DNA of 32,138 bases from a virus. Where the stretch lies: positions 1 to 32,138 of the IMG/VR virus record IMGVR_UViG_3300043395_000981, one strand, 5' to 3'. Position 1 is the first letter of the stretch. Every line of letters starts with the position of its first letter. The notes under the pieces are model-generated. The model did not search any database. It saw nothing but the letters and a program-made list of their open reading frames with translations, and had not been told where the DNA came from. A program made the position numbers and the translations under genes. Of the stretch, positions 1 through 5,515 are shown piece by piece.

Positions 1-127
1 GTTATGCGTAATAAGCTATTCAATAGTTTTTCCACAAGAAATACAAGAAACTCGTGTTGAGCTTCCCCATTTATATGTGTCTTCACGATATTCGTGTCCA
101 CCATTTTCTTCGCACCACTTGTATTTC
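1..127. repeat. 127-bp terminal direct repeat, left copy
   Basis: Bases 1-127 are identical to 32012-32138, so the two ends overlap and the unique length is about 32,011 bp. An overlap of exactly 127 bp is what a de Bruijn assembler leaves when it closes a circle with its common largest k-mer of 127. An assembly overlap on a circular or circularly permuted genome is therefore more likely than a true packaged terminal repeat. The repeat cuts through a cassette ORF and an attC-like element, with no cos or packaging features nearby, which fits an arbitrary break. Confidence 0.95.
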
Positions 128-240
128 TTTTCACGTTCTTCCTGCAATAGCTTACTACGCATAACATCAGCTATACGTAATTGCTCTTTGTAGGCATCTA
201 CAATCTTTTTTGCTTCTAAGTATTCTTTTTCTGTTATCAT
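16..240 (-). CDS. Small zinc-finger-like cassette protein, 74 aa
   Basis: Not recognised. The N-terminal half is charged and helical (many E, K and A residues to about residue 40). The C-terminal half holds WCEENGGHEY and a final VSCISCGK, so Cys43, His49, Cys66 and Cys69 could bind one zinc ion. The ATG at 240 lies 45 bp from the preceding minus-strand ORF, with a core sequence of the attC-like family between them. Downstream of its stop lies the full attC-like element that crosses the contig join. It has no promoter of its own that I can see, so it probably depends on readthrough from ninG. A role as a phage accessory protein is inference only. Confidence 0.7.
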   Translation of the reverse strand: MITEKEYLEAKKIVDAYKEQLRIADVMRSKLLQEEREKKYKWCEENGGHEYREDTYKWGSSTRVSCISCGKTIE

Positions 241-261
241 AATTTTTCGTTTTTAAAGTGA

Positions 262-293
262 GCAACTACGTATAGCTGCGTTCCGTTAGCGGC
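262..293. repeat. Short attC-like core / half-site
   Basis: This stretch ends in TTCCGTTAGCGGC, the same CCGTTA core that ends the right arms of the larger elements at 633, 1010 and 32019. It begins with GCAAC. The two ends pair only weakly and the element is far shorter than the other three, so I read it as a decayed or half attC-like site. On the minus strand the stop codon of the ORF ending at 286 lies inside the core (CGCTAAC), as expected when a cassette ORF runs into its recombination site. Confidence 0.4.
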
Positions 294-486
294 TATTTGA
301 CGGACGCTTAAAAGTTTTGCTATTAAACTTATCGTTAATTTGCCTTATTCCTATCTCGTAATCCTTAATTACACTTTCCAATCGGTTAAGTTCGTCCATT
401 ACGGTTTGTATTGCGTCTTTCTCTCCAAGTTGCAACGCTACCATTAAAGCAGCTTTTTCAGTTATTGATATAAATTTCGTTTCCAT
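286..486 (-). CDS. Small helical cassette protein, 66 aa
   Basis: Not recognised. Starting at the ATG at 486 (METKFISITEKAA) gives a compact, mostly helical protein with a heptad-like stretch (MDELNRLESVIKDYEIGIRQ) that could form a short coiled coil, and a basic tail. A longer frame opens at 558, but its extra N-terminus is encoded by the arm of the attC-like element at 500-529, so I reject that start. The ORF sits between two attC-like core sequences and looks like one cassette of the array. Its function is unknown. Confidence 0.6.
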   Translation of the reverse strand: METKFISITEKAALMVALQLGEKDAIQTVMDELNRLESVIKDYEIGIRQINDKFNSKTFKRPSNSR

Positions 487-499
487 TTTGCCAAAAACA

Positions 500-633
500 G
501 CCGCTAACATTATATTGGCAAAAGCAGGGCTGATGTGCTTAAACCAACAGAAGTACACTTATTTAACTTTTGTACTGGCATCGGCAGTAGTACTTCAATT
601 CCCTGCCTTCGCCAATATTTTGCCGTTAGGTGC
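500..633. repeat. attC-like element, 134 bp, best-paired copy
   Basis: The left arm 500-529 (GCCGCTAAC, then ATATTGGCAAAAGCAGGG) is an imperfect inverted repeat of the right arm 601-633 (CCCTGCCTTCGCCAATAT, then GCCGTTAGGTGC). In the inner box 16 of 18 positions pair, the CTAAC/GTTAG cores pair, and the right side carries a 3-nt insertion. About 70 nt lie between the arms, with a further GAAGTAC/GTACTTC pairing. Read on the minus strand, the 5' core is ACCTAAC, which fits the integron consensus RYYYAAC. The 3' core GTTAGCG departs from GTTRRRY. Size and layout recall Vibrio VCR-type attC sites. Confidence 0.7.
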
Positions 634-637
634 AATG

Positions 638-850
638 CTATTCCGACACCTCGACAACCTTTAACTCGTAAGTTTTACCACGATATTGAAAACGTAACTT
701 TTCATCCAGTTGCAAAAGATGTTGAGCTACAGCACCAACAGCAGTATCGGTAACATCATGTTTTACATTGCCCCAAGTTCCGTTTTTTAGAACTTTACCT
801 GCAAAAATCTTACTCGTTAAAGGTGAGCAACCTACTTTGAAATCTGACAT
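638..850 (-). CDS. Small cassette protein resembling DUF7446, 70 aa
   Basis: From the ATG at 850 (MSDFKVGCSPLTSKIFAGKV) the protein has the pattern KVGCSPLTSKIF...GTWGNVKHDVTD and ends in a beta-rich segment (FQYRGKTYELKVVEV). This matches my memory of a small phage family (DUF7446) of unknown biochemical role; I could not check it. A longer frame opens at 886, but the extra residues read into the arm of the neighbouring attC-like element at 876. The gene is flanked on both sides by attC-like elements (500-633 and 876-1010), the clearest cassette unit in the window. Confidence 0.75.
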   Translation of the reverse strand: MSDFKVGCSPLTSKIFAGKVLKNGTWGNVKHDVTDTAVGAVAQHLLQLDEKLRFQYRGKTYELKVVEVSE

Positions 851-875
851 ATTATTTGAATTTGTGAGAAGCACT

Positions 876-1010
876 GCCTCTAACAAGGTATTGCCAAAAG
901 CAGGGTATTCTCGGTTAATTAATCGTTTGTACTTCTATTGGGCATTTGTGCAAGGCTGACATGGAGTGCATCTATTTCCCCAACTTCTTAAAGCCCCGAC
1001 CGTTATCGGC
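876..1010. repeat. attC-like element, 135 bp
   Basis: The left arm (876-905: GCCTCTAAC then TATTGCCAAAAGCAGGG) is nearly the same as that of the element at 500: CTAAC, a short variable spacer, TATTGNCAAAAGCAGGG. The right end is GACCGTTATCGGC (998-1010), sharing CCGTTA with the other right ends. The left and right arms pair poorly in the inner box, so this copy may be decayed. Its length, 135 bp, is within 1 bp of the other two full elements. Confidence 0.6.
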
Positions 1011-1014
1011 AACC

Positions 1015-1425
1015 CTAAGACAACACCTCCGAAATTTGTTCGTAATAGACAAACTTCCATTTCTTTGAATGTTCCTGAAAGCACATTACACCACCAGTAT
1101 TAGGTTTCACATACTTTACTAATAGTTGCCTTGCTGTGTGCATTTTTGATTTAATATTTTTTCCAACCAAAGAATGAAGGTATTGGTTAATTTTTGTCAA
1201 AGAATAACTTTGATCAAATGGGTTGGACTCAACAACCACTTTGTTTACGGTTGGAGTTGTAGCGTGTTCTTCACACCTATACTGCCATTCTTGTTTAGCT
1301 GTTGGGCTATCTTTTTTAGCTTTGTTTTTTAGCTTAACTTGCATTGTCGCTATGTTAGGGCACTTGCAATTATTACCGCTTTTTTTATCGCAGTAATGAA
1401 GTTTTTGAATGTTTGCTATGTTCAT
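1015..1425 (-). CDS. Cys/His-containing cassette protein, 136 aa
   Basis: Not recognised. The N-terminal third carries Cys12, Cys20, Cys22 and Cys50 plus His53 (KLHYCDKK, NCKCPN, YRCEEHA), the layout of a zinc-binding module. The rest is lysine-rich with aromatic beta-like segments near the end (KWKFVYYEQ). The ATG at 1425 overlaps the stop of the 31-aa ORF upstream by ATGA, so translation is probably coupled. Its stop codon lies about 5 bp from the attC-like core at 1002-1010. It is the first full ORF of the array after ninG. Nucleic-acid binding is possible but unproven. Confidence 0.7.
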   Translation of the reverse strand: MNIANIQKLHYCDKKSGNNCKCPNIATMQVKLKNKAKKDSPTAKQEWQYRCEEHATTPTVNKVVVESNPFDQSYSLTKINQYLHSLVGKNIKSKMHTARQLLVKYVKPNTGGVMCFQEHSKKWKFVYYEQISEVLS

Positions 1426-1517
1426 TTTATTGATTTTAAGTTATTAATTCCGAAAGAAGGGCAGCCGATAACAGCACCTAAACAAGATGGCGGGGTTTCT
1501 TTTTTCAAATCTTTCAT
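1422..1517 (-). CDS. 31-aa linking ORF between ninG and the array
   Basis: MKDLKKETPPSCLGAVIGCP begins this 31-residue peptide. The start codon overlaps the ninG stop (ATGA at 1514-1517) and its stop overlaps the next start (ATGA at 1422-1425). Two exact ATGA junctions in a row argue that it is translated as part of a coupled operon. The codons for AVIGC contain GTTATCGGC, the core sequence found at attC-like ends, so the peptide may be a by-product of a cassette inserted next to ninG. No function can be assigned. Confidence 0.55.
   Translation of the reverse strand: MKDLKKETPPSCLGAVIGCPSFGINNLKSIK
1464..1495. repeat. Unpaired attC-like arm at the ninG edge of the array
   Basis: GCCGATAAC (1464-1472) followed by AGCACCTAAACAAGATGGCGGGG has the same plan as the left arms at 500 (GCCGCTAAC...GCAGGG) and 876. 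No matching right arm is found before ninG. It could be the surviving half of a site or the place where the first cassette joined the phage operon. Confidence 0.4.
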
Positions 1518-2068
1518 TGTAACTCCTTTATTTTGTTTCTATAAGTTTTAATCAACTCTTTTACTTCGGGAATGGTATAATGCCTTGGAACTTGTTTAAG
1601 TGCCTCTAATGCCTCAAATCGCTCTATTCCGATCCTCTTTATCAACCCCTCGCGGTAGGCGATCAAATTGCCGTGCAAATCTCGGTTATCATGTACCGAT
1701 TGCCCATGCACGTTATCTTCATGAAATCGTAGGTTTGGATAAGCACCCGTTGAATAGTAGTGACCTGCGTCGTACTTCCCTTTCAATGGCCTGCCAGAAC
1801 TTATACACAGCTCGTTCTTATCCCTCATGCGAATGTACGTGTTAAACACCTTCTGACATATCTGAATGTAGTCCGAAAGCGTCATTAACTTATCCTTCGT
1901 CTTTGCCTTCCATTCCCTATGATCTTTCTTTTCCTTAAGTTCCCGTGCCGCCTTATTCTTTTCTGCTACTTTCAAGGCGTAGGCAACTTTGCAATCGTAT
2001 TGGTCGCACGTTGGCTTCAATGAACTGGAGGCCGTGAACAATTTTGAGCACACTTTACATCTAGGCAT
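1514..2068 (-). CDS. ninG: NinG/Rap-family recombination protein
   Basis: 184 aa. Lambda NinG (Rap) is a structure-specific endonuclease that cuts recombination intermediates such as Holliday junctions and D-loops. The N-terminus carries a Cys cluster (Cys4, Cys7, Cys21, Cys26: PRCKVCSKLF ... PTCDQYDCK), followed by a charged helix. Then comes the family core with LCISSGRP, YDAGHYYS, LRFHEDNVHGQ and DLHGNLIAYREGL. Length and motif order fit NinG well. The ATG at 2068 has an excellent TAnnTTTG promoter just upstream. It opens the last transcript of the early strand and leads into the cassette array. It probably works with RecT and the exonuclease encoded further upstream. Confidence 0.9.
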   Translation of the reverse strand: MPRCKVCSKLFTASSSLKPTCDQYDCKVAYALKVAEKNKAARELKEKKDHREWKAKTKDKLMTLSDYIQICQKVFNTYIRMRDKNELCISSGRPLKGKYDAGHYYSTGAYPNLRFHEDNVHGQSVHDNRDLHGNLIAYREGLIKRIGIERFEALEALKQVPRHYTIPEVKELIKTYRNKIKELQ

Positions 2069-2099
2069 ACGCGGGTTTCGGTTGGTGTTTTCATTTCAA

Positions 2100-2132
2100 C
2101 AAATATAAAGTATTTTTTATACATCATTCAAA
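2100..2132 (-). promoter_or_regulatory. Bacteroidetes-type promoter for ninG and the array
   Basis: On the minus strand TATATTTG (2107-2100) matches the -7 consensus TAnnTTTG, and TTTG (2132-2129) lies 21 nt upstream as the -33 box. The gap between ninG and the membrane peptide is AT-rich. This would start a transcript through ninG and the cassette ORFs, none of which shows a promoter of its own. Confidence 0.65.
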
Positions 2133-2167
2133 TAAATTCGACCAATCGCGCTATTTGTTCGATGAAA

Positions 2168-2281
2168 TTACTTCCACAACCTCGAAACCTTACGCACGAT
2201 GAAAGCCACAATAAAAGTAAAAGCGAACACCGAAGCTATTAACCCGAATAACCCGGCGTAGATGATTAGTAGGTCGTTCAT
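2168..2281 (-). CDS. 37-aa single-helix membrane peptide
   Basis: MNDLLIIYAGLFGLIASVFA begins this 37-residue peptide, which continues with a hydrophobic stretch and ends in basic residues (VRKVSRLWK). This is one transmembrane helix of about 25 residues with a positive, probably cytoplasmic, C-terminus. Its ATG overlaps the stop of the DUF6633-like gene (ATGA at 2278-2281), indicating translational coupling. No family is recognised. A small membrane peptide at the end of a replication operon could act on the host envelope or exclude other phages, but this is speculation. Confidence 0.6.
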   Translation of the reverse strand: MNDLLIIYAGLFGLIASVFAFTFIVAFIVRKVSRLWK

Positions 2282-3021
2282 TGGTCCTCGTTTTTAAGTT
2301 GTTCCGATACTTCCATAAATCTGCACGACAAGTAATCGTTGACCGCGAAAAATTCCATGTCGTTGTAAATTCTGAAAATAACACCTCCGTTTTCCCTTGT
2401 CGGTAGTTTATCCCATTCTTGTAAAAATAATTGACCTAAATCCATTTTCCGTTCGGTTTTGACGGGTTCGGGCGTCTCTTTGATTGAAAGTTTGTCGCTC
2501 ACCTCCTTCAAAATTTCATAAACTGGACCCGTTTGGACCACTTCGTAGATGTTCGCGGCGTGTTCGTTGTCTCGTTTGCGTGCGATGACCTTATCTCGCT
2601 GCTCACAAAACAAGCGCAGCATCGCAAAAATTTTGGTTTGATCCATCGAATATTCGATCTTGCCCAGTTGCAAGCTGCGGGCCATCTTGAAAAACACTGC
2701 GTAGTCCTCAATCCGTAGCATGTAGAACTCATTTGATTCGACAAGGTCTTCAGCACAGGTAACGATCTGATCACTTGACATGTTGACGTGAAGATTCAGC
2801 ACCGATGTGAATTCACTCAACAACCTCGTGAGCATCGTAATGGTCGTTGGCTTGTCGATCTTGCGAAGACGGGCGATACTCGGTGTTTTGGCTTCCAAAC
2901 TTTGCTCTAAGGATGTCGGAAACTTCGGCTGTCCGCACAGCATGCTGTTGATGTACTTTTGAACCTGCGCCACTTCCGGTGACGGACTTGCACTCGGCAA
3001 GGATGTTTGATAATTGTCCAT
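2278..3021 (-). CDS. DUF6633-like replication-module protein, 247 aa
   Basis: The middle of the protein (about residues 45-150) has the pattern I associate with DUF6633 of Bacteroidetes phages and mobile elements: PSIARLRK, MLTRLLSEF, MSSDQIVTCAEDLV, DYAVFFKMARSL, GKIEYSMDQTKIFAMLRLFCEQRD. Its position right after the initiator suggests a helicase-loader or replisome role, but no ATPase motif is present and this is inference. The C-terminal part is acidic. The start at 3021 gives a 209-bp out-of-frame overlap with the initiator gene. Later ATGs (2943, 2835) would shorten the overlap, but the conserved-looking region begins before 2835, so part of the overlap is probably real. Confidence 0.65.
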   Translation of the reverse strand: MDNYQTSLPSASPSPEVAQVQKYINSMLCGQPKFPTSLEQSLEAKTPSIARLRKIDKPTTITMLTRLLSEFTSVLNLHVNMSSDQIVTCAEDLVESNEFYMLRIEDYAVFFKMARSLQLGKIEYSMDQTKIFAMLRLFCEQRDKVIARKRDNEHAANIYEVVQTGPVYEILKEVSDKLSIKETPEPVKTERKMDLGQLFLQEWDKLPTRENGGVIFRIYNDMEFFAVNDYLSCRFMEVSEQLKNEDQ

Positions 3022-3850
3022 TTATTTGTGTTAATTTGGTGATTTTTTGATTGAATTGTGACCACTTGCCGAAGTTTCCAAGGACGTACTTCCACGCGCT
3101 CATGATCTTCTCGTGGTCGGTGTTGTTAGATACCACGTTGTCGCGCTTGTGCCTTTCGTTCACTTGGTAAAGTAGCTGCCTTGCGATCATTGACAAGGCA
3201 CCGCGCTCCGATGCGTTGGCGTAATATCCGATCGAATGAATTTTAGTCAGGTGTTCGGACCAAGCCGATTCCATTTCCACCACCGGCCATTCACTTTTCT
3301 TTTTTGGCGCAACTTTTTTCTTTTCTGAATTTTCAGTTTTTTGAAAAGTTGGTTCTTCATGGGGTGGGGTTGGATCAGATTCTAATTTTTTACCCTCCAC
3401 ATCAGAGCCAAATTTTTTTGGCTCAATAATGTTTGTGGTTTGTGGTTTGTGGTTTGTGGTTTTAGAATATGTCAAGTGCTTCGTCAAGTGGTTTGCAAGT
3501 GCTTTGTCAAGTGCTTTGTCAAGTGCTTTGTCAAATTTTGATAGGGCAATAATATTACACTGATACTGATTTCTTGATTTGACAACGATTTCAACGAATC
3601 CCCACTCGACCAACTCGTCGAAGACTTTTTTGTACGTGTTATGGCTTTTGCAACTCATGCCCGCCATGCACTCGGTCGATGTGATCTGAAACTGCGGAAC
3701 CCATCCGAGCCGGTTATTGATCTCGATGAGGAAAACGTACAGGGCCGTGTGACTAGATGTAACCTTGCCGCAGTTCTCAAAAGCAAAATCAAACCATTGT
3801 CGGGTCAAGTCGTATCCGTTTGGTTTTTTCATGGGCATAAAAAAATCCAT
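2813..3850 (-). CDS. Phage replication initiator, winged-helix type
   Basis: 345 aa. Residues about 10-110 (YDLTRQWFDFAF..., TALYVFLIEINNRLGW, MSCKSHNTYKKVFDELVEWG) look like the winged-helix domain of phage initiators that bind origin repeats. The middle is low complexity: KALDKALDKALA and NHKPQTTN are encoded by tandem DNA repeats at 3431-3535, then a Lys/Pro/Glu linker. The C-terminal half (about 190-280) is helical and may contact the loader or helicase, as in lambda O or DnaD-like proteins. ATGs also exist at 3838 and 3832. The first, at 3850, lies inside an inverted repeat, so the true start is open. The gene has its own -7 box at 3941. Confidence 0.75.
   Translation of the reverse strand: MDFFMPMKKPNGYDLTRQWFDFAFENCGKVTSSHTALYVFLIEINNRLGWVPQFQITSTECMAGMSCKSHNTYKKVFDELVEWGFVEIVVKSRNQYQCNIIALSKFDKALDKALDKALANHLTKHLTYSKTTNHKPQTTNIIEPKKFGSDVEGKKLESDPTPPHEEPTFQKTENSEKKKVAPKKKSEWPVVEMESAWSEHLTKIHSIGYYANASERGALSMIARQLLYQVNERHKRDNVVSNNTDHEKIMSAWKYVLGNFGKWSQFNQKITKLTQINGQLSNILAECKSVTGSGAGSKVHQQHAVRTAEVSDILRAKFGSQNTEYRPSSQDRQANDHYDAHEVVE
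3431..3535. repeat. Iteron-like tandem repeats, candidate replication origin
   Basis: Two repeat blocks lie inside the initiator gene. At 3431-3458 GTTTGTG occurs four times head to tail. At 3471-3529 a 12-bp unit GTCAAGTGCTTT occurs five times (two copies with one change each, one copy 11 nt long), plus a partial copy GTCAA. An AT-rich tract with T and A runs lies at about 3298-3350. Iterons inside the initiator gene beside an AT-rich tract is the arrangement of the lambda origin within gene O. Confidence 0.6.
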
Positions 3851-3893
3851 TCAGCCGTTCGTGGTTGCAGCACTACTAGGCGAATGGATTTTT
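3841..3893 (-). promoter_or_regulatory. 12-bp perfect inverted repeat over the initiator start
   Basis: AAAAATCCATTC (3841-3852) and GAATGGATTTTT (3882-3893) are perfect inverted repeats separated by 29 nt. In the minus-strand transcript the second arm contains the first ATG of the initiator and runs into a U tract. It could act as an attenuator-type terminator, a start-codon-masking hairpin, or a protein operator for initiator autoregulation. The position strongly suggests control of replication gene expression. Confidence 0.5.
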
Positions 3894-3933
3894 AATGAGT
3901 TCTTTTAATCGGACTGCAACCCCGATGTGAACG

Positions 3934-3941
3934 CAAACATA
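3934..3941 (-). promoter_or_regulatory. -7 box upstream of the initiator gene
   Basis: On the minus strand TATGTTTG matches TAnnTTTG exactly. I see no good -33 TTTG at the usual distance. Its place in the gap between the lipoprotein gene and the initiator suggests a promoter whose leader of roughly 80-90 nt would include the inverted repeat at 3841-3893. Confidence 0.4.
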
Positions 3942-3949
3942 GAAACAAA

Positions 3950-4195
3950 TCACCACGGCTCCACGCCGCTTGCGCAGAATCTTGTCGACAAGTTATTATC
4001 GAAGTACTCAGGCATTGAAACCTCCACGACCTTCGAAATACCTGAGCACTCCGATTCGATGGTTAGGTAATAACGCCCGAACTGATCTTCCGTTTTATTG
4101 GTAATCAGTCCGCATGTGCAGGTGTCGGGTTCCTTTTCCTTTTTACAGGATGTCATTAGCGCGAGGGCTAATAGGGCAATGGTGATCTTTTTCAT
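3950..4195 (-). CDS. Small phage-encoded lipoprotein, 81 aa
   Basis: MKKITIALLALALMTSCKKE is a clear lipoprotein signal peptide: basic start, hydrophobic core, and a lipobox ending in Cys17. The mature part is about 65 residues, charged just after the cysteine (KKEKEPD), with Cys27, Cys29, Cys50 and Cys74 that may form disulfides. Expressed in the early block between the methyltransferase and the initiator, it should be anchored in the host envelope. Phage lipoproteins in this position often block superinfection or injection. That role is inferred, and no family is recognised. Confidence 0.75.
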   Translation of the reverse strand: MKKITIALLALALMTSCKKEKEPDTCTCGLITNKTEDQFGRYYLTIESECSGISKVVEVSMPEYFDNNLSTRFCASGVEPW

Positions 4196-4204
4196 GGGGT
4201 AAGG

Positions 4205-5014
4205 TTATGAAAGATTAGTCCACAATGTGGGTGCGTATTTTTCAATCTCGGACTTAGCAAATCCATGCTCTTTGATGTCCTGTTTGATTTGCTTTTCAGA
4301 TAGTAGCCATTTATTTGCCTCTGTACAAAACTCCTTCTTGATCTCAAATCCAAATCCCTTTCTATTAGCACGTTCGGCGGCTACTAGGGTTGATCCACTG
4401 CCGGCACAAGGATCAATAACTACATCACCTTCATCTGTAAATATCTCAATTAATGTTTTGAGTAGTTCCACGGGCTTTTGTGTGGGGTGTATTTTAACGC
4501 TTTCGCTATCTCTCGGCCAATCCATGCAGTTGAATATCATTTTGCCATTATTTCTGAACTTGGGTAGCTTATCTCGGTAAAGAATCAACCCATATTCGCA
4601 GTTGCCTACAACCTTCATATTTGCCTTTAGAACCTGAGCTGAAAAGTTTTTTCTGAAAACTAGGTTGATATAGTTATTCAATCCATATCTTTTGGCTAAT
4701 TCAATCAAATACATTTGTTGGTCAAAAGCGCAGAAAATAATCATACAAGGCGCATCATTCTTTTCTTTCGGCTCTTTCTTTAGCATAGTGCTACAAAAGT
4801 GCATAAACTCAGCGGGTCTGAAATCTTCATCAGTATCAAAAAAAGACTTCCCTGCTAATTCACTTTCACCATTTGAATTGTCCCCGTCTTTATACCATGC
4901 AGGGTTAGATGCATACGCATTGTTTCCAAGGTTATATGGAATGTCAGCTATTATCAATTGTGCCTTAGGTATAGCGTATGATTTGTAATTTTGAAAATGG
5001 TCCCTGTATATCAT
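4205..5014 (-). CDS. Site-specific DNA methyltransferase, beta-type motif order
   Basis: 269 aa. Motif IV appears as DIPYNLG (residues 24-28 and on), a variant of DPPY. The SAM-binding motif I, DPCAGSGST, is near residue 201, preceded by HPTQKPVELL near 176. Motif IV before motif I is the order of beta-class amino methyltransferases, which modify adenine N6 or cytosine N4. The most likely roles are protection of phage DNA from host restriction or gene control. No restriction partner is next to it. By eye the gene is richer in A and T than its neighbours, which suggests later acquisition. Confidence 0.88.
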   Translation of the reverse strand: MIYRDHFQNYKSYAIPKAQLIIADIPYNLGNNAYASNPAWYKDGDNSNGESELAGKSFFDTDEDFRPAEFMHFCSTMLKKEPKEKNDAPCMIIFCAFDQQMYLIELAKRYGLNNYINLVFRKNFSAQVLKANMKVVGNCEYGLILYRDKLPKFRNNGKMIFNCMDWPRDSESVKIHPTQKPVELLKTLIEIFTDEGDVVIDPCAGSGSTLVAAERANRKGFGFEIKKEFCTEANKWLLSEKQIKQDIKEHGFAKSEIEKYAPTLWTNLS

Positions 5015-5016
5015 AG

Positions 5017-5505
5017 TTACTTCGAATTTTCAATCGTTTCAAGTTCCCTTTGAAGTGCCGCGATTTGCTGTTTGATCTCCTCTGCGCGGTGGTTGATTTC
5101 ACGGGCGAATTTCCAAGCATCAGGCTCTAGGTTTCGGTCAACTTCCTCTATTTTTTCCGCGCCATCCCAAGCCATATAAAAATTACCACATTTACCAAAC
5201 ACAACTCTTGTAACCCAAATTTTCTCATTATCACTCACCTCCATCACCCGTTCTTTGAATCCTCCGATGTTTTCAAGGTCGTCAGCGTGAATGATGGCTA
5301 CGGGGTGGGTGAAGACGGATGGATGGGTGTCAGTAACACACACTTTGCCATTCATATTGGATGATTCTACACGCCCAGGAAAATCAAAACTTATCGGATA
5401 ATTGTTATTATTGTTTATTCCGATGACCTCCCCTACACTTCCATCCAAGTGGTAAACAGTATCGCCAACCTTGGCATTTCTGAAATCTGAATTTAACTCT
5501 TTCAT
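5017..5505 (-). CDS. Hypothetical early protein with C-terminal coiled coil, 162 aa
   Basis: Not recognised. From the ATG at 5505 (MKELNSDFRNAKVGDTVYHL) the first third has a small beta-domain look (VGDTVYHLDGSVGEVIGI, then an Asn-rich turn). The middle holds VMEVSDNEKIWVTRVVF, and the last 35 residues form a charged helix (EEIKQQIAALQRELETIEN) likely to be a coiled coil. A longer frame opens at 5607 but would overlap the DnaA-like gene by about 90 bp, so I prefer 5505. It lies 2 bp from the methyltransferase start, in the same operon. Confidence 0.65.
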   Translation of the reverse strand: MKELNSDFRNAKVGDTVYHLDGSVGEVIGINNNNNYPISFDFPGRVESSNMNGKVCVTDTHPSVFTHPVAIIHADDLENIGGFKERVMEVSDNEKIWVTRVVFGKCGNFYMAWDGAEKIEEVDRNLEPDAWKFAREINHRAEEIKQQIAALQRELETIENSK

Positions 5506-5515
5506 TTGACTTAAT

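Noticed and set aside
1-127. Direct terminal repeat as the physical phage end
   Set aside because: The length equals a common maximum k-mer and the repeat cuts through a gene and an attC-like site, so an assembly overlap is more likely; not fully excluded.
286-558. Longer start (558) for the 66-aa cassette ORF
   Set aside because: The added residues are encoded by the attC-like arm; the ATG at 486 gives a normal soluble start just past the element.
500-633. The inverted repeat as an intrinsic terminator
   Set aside because: Arms are 30 nt apart by about 70 nt, imperfect, not followed by a T tract, and belong to a repeat family with conserved cores.
535-753. Plus-strand ORF of 72 aa over the attC-like element
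   Set aside because: It reads through the inverted repeat and the antisense of the DUF7446-like gene, with no protein-like pattern.
3431-3535. Tandem repeats as a possible CRISPR array
   Set aside because: Units are 7 and 12 bp, head to tail with no spacers, and they lie inside a coding frame. Iterons are a better fit.
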